Virus record (IMG/VR): IMGVR_UViG_3300035682_000045
Location: 1-56,321 of that record
DNA length: 56,321 nucleotides
Reading direction: 5' to 3' (one strand)
Origin: a virus
A program made the translations under genes and the position numbers. Positions 1-8,195 of the stretch are shown piece by piece. Under the pieces are notes generated by a model, which searched no databases, was not told the DNA's origin, and saw only the letters and a program-made list of their open reading frames with translations. The first letter of the stretch is position 1, and each line of letters starts with the position of its first letter.

Positions 1-2
1 TT

Positions 3-2240
3 GGTCTTATTGGTGGTACAGCAACATCTGCTAACACACCAGACACAGTAGTAAAGCGTGATGGCTCAGGAAACTTTGCTGCAGGAACAATTACAGCAAC
101 TATCACAGGTACAGTTTCAAGCCTTTCAAACCACGACACAGATGACCTTGCTGAAGGAGCAAACCGTCTGTATTTCACAAACCAAAGAGCACTTGATGCA
201 ACATCTGCAGCATATGACGCAGCTGGTTCTGCTTCAACAGCACAGACAAACGCACAAAACTTTGCTACAGATGCAATTAATGATCTTACAACATCTCATA
301 TTGAAGAAGGAACAAATCTTTACTTCACAAACCAACGAGCAATTGATGCTGTTGGTGGAACAATTGGCGATGCAATTGATCTTCTTGACACAGACGACAT
401 TGAAGAGGGTGCAACTAATCTGTACTACACAGATGAGCGTGCTCGTCTTGCAGTAGACAATGGAGATGGATTAAACTACAACTCTACAACTGGTGTATTC
501 TCAGCACACTTAGGAAATGGTCTTGAATTTTCTCTTGGTGGAGCAATTCAGATTGATGATTCAGTTGTTGTAACAGAAACAGATCTTACAACCGCTCTAA
601 ATAATCACGATGTTGCTTCTGGAGTTCACGGAGTTACAGGTAACGTTGTAGGTACAACAGATGCACAAACAATTTCTAATAAGACTCTTGGCGGAGATCT
701 TGCTGCAGGCGGATTCCAGATTACAAATCTTGGTACACCAAACAACAGCACAGATGCTGCAACCAAGGGATATGTTGATGCAGTTTCTGAAGGACTTCAT
801 GTTCATCCAGCAGCACGAGCAGCAATTCTTACAAATGTTGCAATTGCTACTGCTCTTGAAAATGGAGACACTGCTGGTGGAGTAACACTTGTCACAGGAG
901 ATCGTATTCTTCTTAATGGTCAGACCAATGGTGCAGAAAACGGTATCTACGTAGTTCAGGCTTCAGGTCAAGCACTTCGTGCAACAGACTTTGATACAGC
1001 AACAGAGGTAGACAGCGGAGACTTTATCTTCGTAAGTGCGGGTACTTATGCAAATACAGGTTGGGTACAAACACTCAAGCCAGCAACAATTGGAACAGAC
1101 CCAATATCATTTACTCAGTTCTCTGGAGCTGGTACATATACTGCTGGAAATGGTCTAACCCTTGACGGTACAGTATTTTCAATTAATGAAACAATAACAG
1201 CAACAAAATCATATGTTGATGAAGAACTAGATGCACACATTGACTTAACAGACAATGTTCACGGTGTAACTGGTACTGTAGTAGGAACTTCAGACAGCCA
1301 GACTCTTACAAATAAGACTCTTGGTGCTGGAACAGTTCTTAGTGCAGATATTGATGCTGTTAATTCATACACAATTAAAAACCTTGAAGAGCCAACAGCA
1401 AATCAAGATGCAGCAACTAAGTTCTATGTTGATGCAGCAGAATCTGCAGCAAACTCATACACAGATGGTGAAATAACTACTGCCCTTACAACTGCTCAAG
1501 GATATGCTAATACAGCAGAACAAAATGCTAAGGATTATGCAGATGCTCTTGATACAGATGACGTAGCAGAGGGTACAACAAATAAGTACTTCACAAATCA
1601 GAGAGCAATTGACGCTGTAGGTGGCACAATTGGAGATGCAATTAATGCACTGGATACAGATGATATTGAAGAAGGTTCAGCAAATCTTTATTATACATCT
1701 ACTCGTGCAAAGACTGCAGCAGCAGAACTTCTGACTGGTGCATCAAAGACAAATATTACAATTACAGGAACAGGTGCAGGACTTACTATTACCGCAGAAA
1801 ACGGTGTAGCAGATTCTACAACTACTGATCTTGCAGAAGGTACAAATCTTTACTTTACAAATGCTCGTGCAGTAACTGCTCTTGAAGCAGTTGTTCCAAA
1901 CTTCACAGCAGTTGAGATCAACTCAGTTGCTAAGCAAGTTGCAGCAACTCTATCAGCACCAACAGCAGGAATTCAGACAGCATTCTCATGGGCACATGCA
2001 GATTATCGCTCAGCAGAATTCCTGGTAAAGGTTGCTTATGGAGATCACTCAGAAATATCAAAGGTTCTTGTAACTCTTGATATCAACAATAATATCGCAA
2101 TTACTGAATACGGTATCGTTGGAACTAACGGATCAGCATCTTCAATATCAGCTAGCATTGATGGGGCAGATGTTGACTTGATAGTAGACACAGAAAACAA
2201 CAGCTCAACAGTTACAGTTGTTGGAACATTGTTAGCATAA
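3..2240 (+). CDS. Tail fibre protein, 5' end cut off by the window
   Basis: The frame is open from base 3 to TAA at 2238-2240, about 745 residues, with no start codon inside, so the N-terminus lies outside the window. It is low-complexity and Thr/Ala/Asn-rich, with repeated motifs typical of phage fibre shafts: several LYFTNxRA units, DTDDIEEG-type links, VHGVTG segments and ATKxYVDA units. Bases about 771-1184 encode a domain (EGLHVHP ... VFSI) that recurs in the fibre at 2761-8046. The last ~100 residues lose the repeats and look like a folded tip (WAHADYRSAEFLVKVAYGD). The inferred role is host receptor binding as part of a trimeric fibre. The next gene follows after 17 bases with a GAGGAG-like ribosome site. 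A structural fibre is likely; the receptor is unknown. Confidence 0.8.
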   Translation, partial: GLIGGTATSANTPDTVVKRDGSGNFAAGTITATITGTVSSLSNHDTDDLAEGANRLYFTNQRALDATSAAYDAAGSASTAQTNAQNFATDAINDLTTSHIEEGTNLYFTNQRAIDAVGGTIGDAIDLLDTDDIEEGATNLYYTDERARLAVDNGDGLNYNSTTGVFSAHLGNGLEFSLGGAIQIDDSVVVTETDLTTALNNHDVASGVHGVTGNVVGTTDAQTISNKTLGGDLAAGGFQITNLGTPNNSTDAATKGYVDAVSEGLHVHPAARAAILTNVAIATALENGDTAGGVTLVTGDRILLNGQTNGAENGIYVVQASGQALRATDFDTATEVDSGDFIFVSAGTYANTGWVQTLKPATIGTDPISFTQFSGAGTYTAGNGLTLDGTVFSINETITATKSYVDEELDAHIDLTDNVHGVTGTVVGTSDSQTLTNKTLGAGTVLSADIDAVNSYTIKNLEEPTANQDAATKFYVDAAESAANSYTDGEITTALTTAQGYANTAEQNAKDYADALDTDDVAEGTTNKYFTNQRAIDAVGGTIGDAINALDTDDIEEGSANLYYTSTRAKTAAAELLTGASKTNITITGTGAGLTITAENGVADSTTTDLAEGTNLYFTNARAVTALEAVVPNFTAVEINSVAKQVAATLSAPTAGIQTAFSWAHADYRSAEFLVKVAYGDHSEISKVLVTLDINNNIAITEYGIVGTNGSASSISASIDGADVDLIVDTENNSSTVTVVGTLLA
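771..1184 (+). repeat. Duplicated fibre domain, copy 1
   Basis: This segment encodes about 138 residues, starting YVDAVSEGLHVHP and ending near TVFSI. The same domain is encoded at 6133-6549 in the large fibre. Shared landmarks in the same order are EGLHVHP, ENGDT, GVTL, TGDRIL, NGIYVV, RATDFDTA, EVDSGDF, NTGWVQ, PATIGTD and QFSGAGTY. It is either a fibre module duplicated within the phage or a patch kept similar by recombination. Confidence 0.85.
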
Positions 2241-2257
2241 CAAACGAGGAGTGAGAG

Positions 2258-2716
2258 ATGGCAACAGGCAACAAAGACTTTAAGGTAAAAAATGGCCTTG
2301 TCGTTAATAGCGACGGTACATTTGGAGGAACAGTTACTGTTGCCACTCCCACCCTTGGAAATCATGCAGCAACAAAGGCTTATGTAGATTCAGCAGCTGG
2401 AGCACCCAGCCTTCCAATATCAGATACACCACCTGTATCTCCAACAAATGGAGATCTATGGTTTGACAGTGTTACACAAAGAGTTCATGTTTATTATGAT
2501 AGCCAGTGGGTAGCAATTGCAACACTTGCTGATGCAGAGGTTCTGCAAGATCATATCCATGACACTTCAATTGATGGTAATGGATTAATTGTTAGTATGT
2601 TTATGTCTGGCGGATCATATGATGAGCCAGGCGTTTTAGTAAGTGCAGGAAATTATAATACAACATCCTGGGAAAACACCTGGGATGGAGGAACGGCAAT
2701 AGATAACTTTAACTAA
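2258..2716 (+). CDS. Small fibre-related protein
   Basis: 152 residues. The N-terminus (FKVKNGLVVNSDGTFGG) and the HAATKAYVDSAAG segment resemble the shaft of the neighbouring fibres. The middle segment (PTNGDLWFDSVTQRVHVYYDSQWV) is a short beta motif often seen at fibre or spike ends. No catalytic motif is visible. The ATG at 2258 is preceded by GAGGAGTGAG at a suitable distance. It sits 17 bases after one fibre gene and 44 bases before the next, so it may be a fibre adaptor, a short fibre or a chaperone-like tip. Its exact role is not known. Confidence 0.65.
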   Translation: MATGNKDFKVKNGLVVNSDGTFGGTVTVATPTLGNHAATKAYVDSAAGAPSLPISDTPPVSPTNGDLWFDSVTQRVHVYYDSQWVAIATLADAEVLQDHIHDTSIDGNGLIVSMFMSGGSYDEPGVLVSAGNYNTTSWENTWDGGTAIDNFN

Positions 2717-2721
2717 TTATC

Positions 2722-2730
2722 TGTTATAAT
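2722..2730 (+). promoter_or_regulatory. Extended -10 promoter before the large fibre gene
   Basis: TGTTATAAT (TGn plus a perfect -10), 30 bases before the ATG of the fibre. The leader contains AAGGAGA as ribosome site. No convincing -35 is seen. It belongs to a family of such sites in this window. Confidence 0.7.
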
Positions 2731-2760
2731 ACTATTACATCACCCATAAGGAGAGTTTAA

Positions 2761-5700
2761 ATGGCAACAAGAATGCAACAGCGTAGAGGAACCGCAGCTC
2801 AGTGGATTTCTACTAACTCAGGCCAAGGACCAGTCCTTAACGCTGGTGAAATTGGTTTTGAAATAGATAACAACAGATTTAAGATTGGTGATGGTGTAAA
2901 TCACTGGGTAGACCTTCCATACTTTGCTAATAATGAGGCGATTACTGATTTAATTGATGGAGCCCCAGCCCTATTAGATACTCTTAATGAGCTTGCAGCT
3001 GCAGTTGGTGATGACCCAGCTTTCTTTACAACAGTTGCCACAAACCTATCTAACCACCAATCAGACACTACTAATATTCACGGTATTGCAGACACATCTC
3101 TTCTTGCAACAACAGCTAATGTTGCAACAGCAAAATCAGAAGCAATTTCTGCTGCCTCTTCAGACGCTACAACAAAGGCTAACGCAGCACAGTCTACAGC
3201 AATCTCAGCAGCAGCAGCAGATGCTACTTCAAAGGCTAACGCAGCTCAAGCAGCAGCAGAAGCAACAGCCTCTGCAGATGCAACATCTAAGGCAAATGCT
3301 GCACGAACTGCAGCAGAAGCAACAGCAGCATCAGCACTTTCAACTGCAATCTCAACAGAGGTTTCAAACCGCAACACAGCAATTTCAACTGCAGTAGATT
3401 CATTAGTAGATGGTGCGCCAGCACTTCTTAATACATTAAATGAATTAGCAGCAGCAATTAACGATGATGCTAATTACACCACAACTATTACAACAGCACT
3501 AGGAACAAAAGCTCCATTAGCTTCTCCAGATTTAACTGGTGTTCCAACTGCTCCAACAGCAGCAGCAAATACAAATACAACTCAGATTGCTACAACAGCG
3601 TTTGCAAAAGCAGAAGCAGATGCAGCTCAAGTAGCAGCAGAAGTAGATGCTACTTCAAAGGCTAACGCAGCTCAAGCAGCAGCAATCTCAGCAGCAGCAG
3701 CAGATGCTACTTCAAAGGCTACATCCGCTCAAGCAGCAGCAGAGGCAACCGCAGCAGCAGCTCTTTCAGCACATGACTCAGATACAACAAATGTTCATGG
3801 AATTGCAAATACATCGCTGCTTGAAACACAATCAGGGGCTCAAACTAAAGTAGACACACATAGTTCAGATACAACAGGTGTGCATGGTATTGCAGATACA
3901 TCATTGCTTGAAACACAAACAGGTGCTCAAACTAAGGCAGACTCTGCAGTTAGCTCTCATAGCTCAGATACAACAAATATTCACGGTATTGCAGACACGC
4001 AAGCTCTTGAAACACAAACAGGTGCTCAAGACAAAGTAGATTCTCACAATTCTGCTACAACAAATGTACACGGTATTGAAGACACAGCAGACTTGGCTAC
4101 ACAACAGTATGTTCTTGATCAAATTGCAAACTCAACAGGAGATTATCCAGACTTAGCTGGAGAAGGTCTTGATTGGAATGGAGTTACTTTAGCATTTGAT
4201 ATTGATTCAACAGTTGCAACTAAGACTTATGCAGACACAGCAGTTTCAACACACTCATCTGACACTACATCAGTTCATGGTATTACAGATACTGCAGAAT
4301 TAGCAACTAAGGCATTTGCAGCAGAACTTCTTACAAATGCAACTAAGACAAATGTTACTATTACAGGCGATAAGAATGGTTTGACCATTACAGCTGAAAA
4401 TGGAGTAGCAGACTCCACAACTTCTGATTTAGCAGAAGGAACAAACCTTTACTTTACAAATGAAAGAGCACAAGATGCAATTGGAAATTCTCTTGGAACT
4501 GGACTTACATATACAGATTCAACAGGAGCAATTTCTGTAACTACAAACACATACGATTCCTATGGATCAGCAAGTGCTGTAGCAGGAGATCTTTCTACAC
4601 ATACTTCAGATACAACAGATGTTCACGGTATTGCAAACACTGCAAACCTAGCTACAAAACAATATGCTGCAAGTCTTTTGCTTAATGCAACTAAAACCAA
4701 TATCACAATAACAGGAGACGTAGATGGTCTCACTATTAATGCTGAAAACGGAGTAGCTGATTCTGATACAGACTTCCTTACAGAGGGAACAAACAATCTT
4801 TACTTTACAACAGAGAGAGCACAAGATGCAGTAGGAAACTCTGTTGGAACTGGTCTTTCATATAACGATGCAACTGGAGCAGTTTCTGTAGATACAACAG
4901 CAATCCAGGCTCGTGTAGCAGATGTTTCTGATACAGAAATTGGATACTTAAATGGAGTTACTTCATCAATTCAAAACCAGATTGATACTAAAGCAGCACT
5001 AGTTTCTCCTACATTTACAGGTACCGTTTCAGGTATTACAAAGACAATGGTGGGATTAGGCAACGTAGATAATACTTCAGATGCAAACAAGCCAGTATCT
5101 ACTGCACAAGCTTCAGCAATTGCTACTGCTAAGTCAGAGGCTATTGCGGATGCAACATCTCAGGTTACATCTGTTATTGATGGTGCACCAGCTGCACTAA
5201 ATACACTTAATGAACTTGCAGCAGCTCTTGGAGATGATGCTAACTTTGCTTCAACAATTACATCAACACTTTCAACAAAAGCACCAATAGATGCCCCAAC
5301 GTTTACTGGAACTGTTTCTGGTATTACTAAGTCAATGGTTGGTCTTGGAAATGTAGACAACACATCAGATTCAAGCAAGCCAATATCTTCAGCAACCCAA
5401 ACAGCATTAGATGCTAAGCTTGCATCAGCAACAGCAGCAAGCACTTATGCACCAATTGATTCTCCTACTTTCACAGGAACAGTTGCAGGCGTAACAAAGG
5501 CACACGTAGGTCTTGGTAATGTTGATAATACATCTGATGCAAGCAAGCCAGTGTCCACAGCGACACAGACTGCACTTGATCTAAAGGCAAACACTTCCGA
5601 TGTTGCAGAACTTGCACAGGATGCAGTTAATACAGCAATTGTTGCTGGTACTGGACTAGACAAGGTATACAGCGACGTAGCAAATACAATTACACTTGAT

Positions 5701-8046
5701 ATTGATTCAACTGTTGCTACACTAACTGGTACACAGACCCTTACAAACAAGACTCTAACATCTCCAGCAATTACTACACCAACTGGAATTACAAAGTCAG
5801 ATGTTGGTTTGGCAAATGTTGATAATACAACAGATGCAGGTAAGCCAGTTTCAACTGCTACACAAACAGCACTTGATCTTAAGGCACCACTAGCAAACCC
5901 AACATTCACAGGAACAGTAACTCTACCAACTGGAACAGTTACTTCAGGAATGATCCTTGATGGAGCAATCGTAAACGCAGACATTAATGCGTCTGCAGCA
6001 ATTGCACAATCAAAGATTTCAGGACTTACTACAGACCTATCTTCTAAGCTAGCACTTGCTGGCGGTACAATGACAGGAGCACTTACACTATCAGGTTCAC
6101 CAACAGAATCTCTTCATGCAGCAACAAAGGCATATGTGGATTCTGCTGTAGAAGGACTTCATGTTCATCCATCTGTAAAGGCAGCTACAACAGCAAACAT
6201 AACACTTGCAACTGCTGTTGAAAATGGAGATACTATTGACGGAGTTACTCTTGCTACTGGAGATCGTATTTTGGTTAAGAACCAGACTACAACTTCACAA
6301 AATGGTATTTACGTTGTAGCAGCAACAGGTGCTCCAACTCGTGCTACAGATTTTGATACAGCAGCAGAAGTTGATTCTGGTGACTTCGTATTCGTAGATC
6401 AAGGTACCACTAATGCTAATACTGGATGGGTACAAATTAATACTCCTGCAACTATTGGAACAGATGCTATAGAGTTCGTTCAGTTCTCAGGCGCTGGAAC
6501 CTACCTAGCAGGTAGCGCACTTACATTAACTGGTAATACATTCTCTATTGCAGATGGAGCAATTACATCAGCCAAACTCGCAGATGGAACAATTGTAGAC
6601 GCAGATGTTAACGCATCAGCAGCAATTGCACAGTCTAAGATTTCAGGTTTAACATCTGATCTTGCTGCTAAGGCACCAATCAATGCCCCAACGTTTACTG
6701 GAACTGTTTCTGGTATTACTAAGTCAATGGTTGGTCTTGGTAACGTAGATAATACTACAGACGCAGGAAAGCCAGTCTCTACTGCTACACAAACTGCACT
6801 TGACCTAAAGGCTCCTTTGGCAAACCCTACTTTCACAGGAACTGTCTCTGGTGTAACAAAATCACATGTTGGACTTGGAAGCGTTGATAATACAGCAGAT
6901 GCTGATAAGCCAGTATCTTCTGCGACAACAACAGCCCTTGCACTAAAGGCAAACCTTGCTTCACCAACACTGACTGGAACTCCTTTATCTACAACAGCTA
7001 CTGCTGATACAAATACAACACAAATTGCTACTACAGCATATGTAGTTGGACAAGCATCATCAACAACTCCAGTAATGAATGGAACAGCTGCAACAGGAAC
7101 ATCGTTAAAATATGCCCGTGCAGACCACGTTCACGCAACTGATACTTCTAGAGCTCCACTTGCAAGCCCTACATTTACTGGCACTGTAACTCTTCCAACT
7201 GGAACAGTAACATCTGCAATGATTCTTGATGGAACAATTGTTAATGGAGATATCAGTGCAACTGCAGAAATTGCTCAGTCTAAGATTTCAGGACTTTCAA
7301 CAAGTCTTGGTCTTAAGGCAGATCTTGCTTCTCCAGCACTTACTGGTACCCCAACAGCACCTACAGCTACTGCTGGTACAAATACTACTCAGGTAGCAAC
7401 AACAGCATTCGTAGGAACAGCAGTTGCAGATCTTGTAGCCTCAGCTCCAGCAGCACTTAATACTCTGAACGAGTTGGCAACTGCTCTTGGAAATGATGCA
7501 AACTTCTCAACAACAGTAACAACATCTCTTGCATCTAAGGCTCCTCTAGCATCACCTACATTTACTGGTACAGCTACAATACCTACACTAACACTTACCA
7601 ACCCATTGTCTGCTGCTAACGGCGGTACTGGACTGTCAAGTCTTGGAACAGGCGTAGCAACATTCCTTGGAACACCATCATCTGCAAATCTTGCAGCAAT
7701 GATTACAGATGAAATTGGAACTGGAAACATTGTTCTATCAGAAATTGCAACAAGTTCACAGACAGCATCTTACACACTAGTTGCAGGCGATAGAGGAAAG
7801 CTAGTTGAAATGAATGTTGGTTCTGCTAATACTTTGACAGTACCTCTTGATTCAACAGTTAACTTCCCAGTTGGAACACAAATTGATATCCTACAGGTTG
7901 GATCAGGACAAACAACCGTAGCTGGAGCAGTTGGCGTAACAGTTAATGCTACTCCAGGCTTAAAGATTAGAGCACAATGGGGTGGCGCAACTCTTATTAA
8001 GCGTGCAGCCAACACTTGGGTATTAATTGGAGATCTAACAGCATAG
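2761..8046 (+). CDS. Giant repeat-containing tail fibre protein
   Basis: 1761 residues. Residues 1-60 (RMQQRRGTAAQWI ... GEIGFEIDNNRFKIGDG) match the N-terminal attachment domain seen in many phage fibres. The first third carries seven histidine-pair units of the form HxSDTTxxHGI. The rest carries six copies of a VGLGNVDNT(S/T)D repeat with KPVSTATQTAL and PTFTGTV linkers, a repeat common in tail fibres. A domain encoded at 6133-6549 is shared with the truncated fibre upstream. The last ~120 residues (from SEIATSSQTASYTLVAGD) form a non-repeated tip with a GDRG motif, plausibly receptor-binding. Composition is rich in Ala and Thr, and long Ala stretches suggest a coiled-coil shaft. It has its own promoter at 2722 and a terminator follows at 8089. 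Confidence 0.88.
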   Translation: MATRMQQRRGTAAQWISTNSGQGPVLNAGEIGFEIDNNRFKIGDGVNHWVDLPYFANNEAITDLIDGAPALLDTLNELAAAVGDDPAFFTTVATNLSNHQSDTTNIHGIADTSLLATTANVATAKSEAISAASSDATTKANAAQSTAISAAAADATSKANAAQAAAEATASADATSKANAARTAAEATAASALSTAISTEVSNRNTAISTAVDSLVDGAPALLNTLNELAAAINDDANYTTTITTALGTKAPLASPDLTGVPTAPTAAANTNTTQIATTAFAKAEADAAQVAAEVDATSKANAAQAAAISAAAADATSKATSAQAAAEATAAAALSAHDSDTTNVHGIANTSLLETQSGAQTKVDTHSSDTTGVHGIADTSLLETQTGAQTKADSAVSSHSSDTTNIHGIADTQALETQTGAQDKVDSHNSATTNVHGIEDTADLATQQYVLDQIANSTGDYPDLAGEGLDWNGVTLAFDIDSTVATKTYADTAVSTHSSDTTSVHGITDTAELATKAFAAELLTNATKTNVTITGDKNGLTITAENGVADSTTSDLAEGTNLYFTNERAQDAIGNSLGTGLTYTDSTGAISVTTNTYDSYGSASAVAGDLSTHTSDTTDVHGIANTANLATKQYAASLLLNATKTNITITGDVDGLTINAENGVADSDTDFLTEGTNNLYFTTERAQDAVGNSVGTGLSYNDATGAVSVDTTAIQARVADVSDTEIGYLNGVTSSIQNQIDTKAALVSPTFTGTVSGITKTMVGLGNVDNTSDANKPVSTAQASAIATAKSEAIADATSQVTSVIDGAPAALNTLNELAAALGDDANFASTITSTLSTKAPIDAPTFTGTVSGITKSMVGLGNVDNTSDSSKPISSATQTALDAKLASATAASTYAPIDSPTFTGTVAGVTKAHVGLGNVDNTSDASKPVSTATQTALDLKANTSDVAELAQDAVNTAIVAGTGLDKVYSDVANTITLDIDSTVATLTGTQTLTNKTLTSPAITTPTGITKSDVGLANVDNTTDAGKPVSTATQTALDLKAPLANPTFTGTVTLPTGTVTSGMILDGAIVNADINASAAIAQSKISGLTTDLSSKLALAGGTMTGALTLSGSPTESLHAATKAYVDSAVEGLHVHPSVKAATTANITLATAVENGDTIDGVTLATGDRILVKNQTTTSQNGIYVVAATGAPTRATDFDTAAEVDSGDFVFVDQGTTNANTGWVQINTPATIGTDAIEFVQFSGAGTYLAGSALTLTGNTFSIADGAITSAKLADGTIVDADVNASAAIAQSKISGLTSDLAAKAPINAPTFTGTVSGITKSMVGLGNVDNTTDAGKPVSTATQTALDLKAPLANPTFTGTVSGVTKSHVGLGSVDNTADADKPVSSATTTALALKANLASPTLTGTPLSTTATADTNTTQIATTAYVVGQASSTTPVMNGTAATGTSLKYARADHVHATDTSRAPLASPTFTGTVTLPTGTVTSAMILDGTIVNGDISATAEIAQSKISGLSTSLGLKADLASPALTGTPTAPTATAGTNTTQVATTAFVGTAVADLVASAPAALNTLNELATALGNDANFSTTVTTSLASKAPLASPTFTGTATIPTLTLTNPLSAANGGTGLSSLGTGVATFLGTPSSANLAAMITDEIGTGNIVLSEIATSSQTASYTLVAGDRGKLVEMNVGSANTLTVPLDSTVNFPVGTQIDILQVGSGQTTVAGAVGVTVNATPGLKIRAQWGGATLIKRAANTWVLIGDLTA
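6133..6549 (+). repeat. Duplicated fibre domain, copy 2
   Basis: Encodes the same ~139-residue domain as bases 771-1184, beginning YVDSAVEGLHVHP and ending near NTFSI. Protein similarity is high while the DNA has drifted at many third positions, so the duplication is not very recent. Confidence 0.85.
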
Positions 8047-8088
8047 TACTTATAAAAAAATAGAGTACTAACTCTATACTAAAGATTT

Positions 8089-8119
8089 ACACGCTCTTTA
8101 TGAGCGTGTTTTTCTTTTT
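8089..8119 (+). terminator. Intrinsic terminator after the fibre module
   Basis: Stem ACACGCTC (8089-8096) pairs with GAGCGTGT (8102-8109) around a TTTAT loop and runs into TTTTCTTTTT. It separates fibre transcription from the ribonucleotide reductase gene. Confidence 0.85.
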
Positions 8120-8125
8120 AAAGTG

Positions 8126-8134
8126 TGTTATACT
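8126..8134 (+). promoter_or_regulatory. Extended -10 promoter for ribonucleotide reductase
   Basis: TGTTATACT directly after the terminator, 61 bases before the ATG at 8196. The leader can form a 7-bp hairpin (TACTTCA at 8142-8148 with TGAAGTA at 8156-8162) and has GAAAGG as ribosome site. Confidence 0.65.
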
Positions 8135-8195
8135 TAGGTACTACTTCAGAAAACATGAAGTACTCCCGTTAATTTTACTTTGAAAGGTATATAAA

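Noticed and set aside
58-885. Alternative + frames inside the first fibre gene rich in Gln and Leu
   Set aside because: They are shifted readings of the repeat-rich fibre frame, which stays open throughout this region; CA-rich codons give artificial Gln/Leu strings.
2761-8046. Diversity-generating retroelement acting on the fibre
   Set aside because: No reverse transcriptase gene or template/variable repeat pair with adenine-biased changes was seen.
8135-8195. Cobalamin riboswitch before the B12-dependent reductase
   Set aside because: The leader is only about 60 bases and has no B12 box; a cobalamin riboswitch is much longer.
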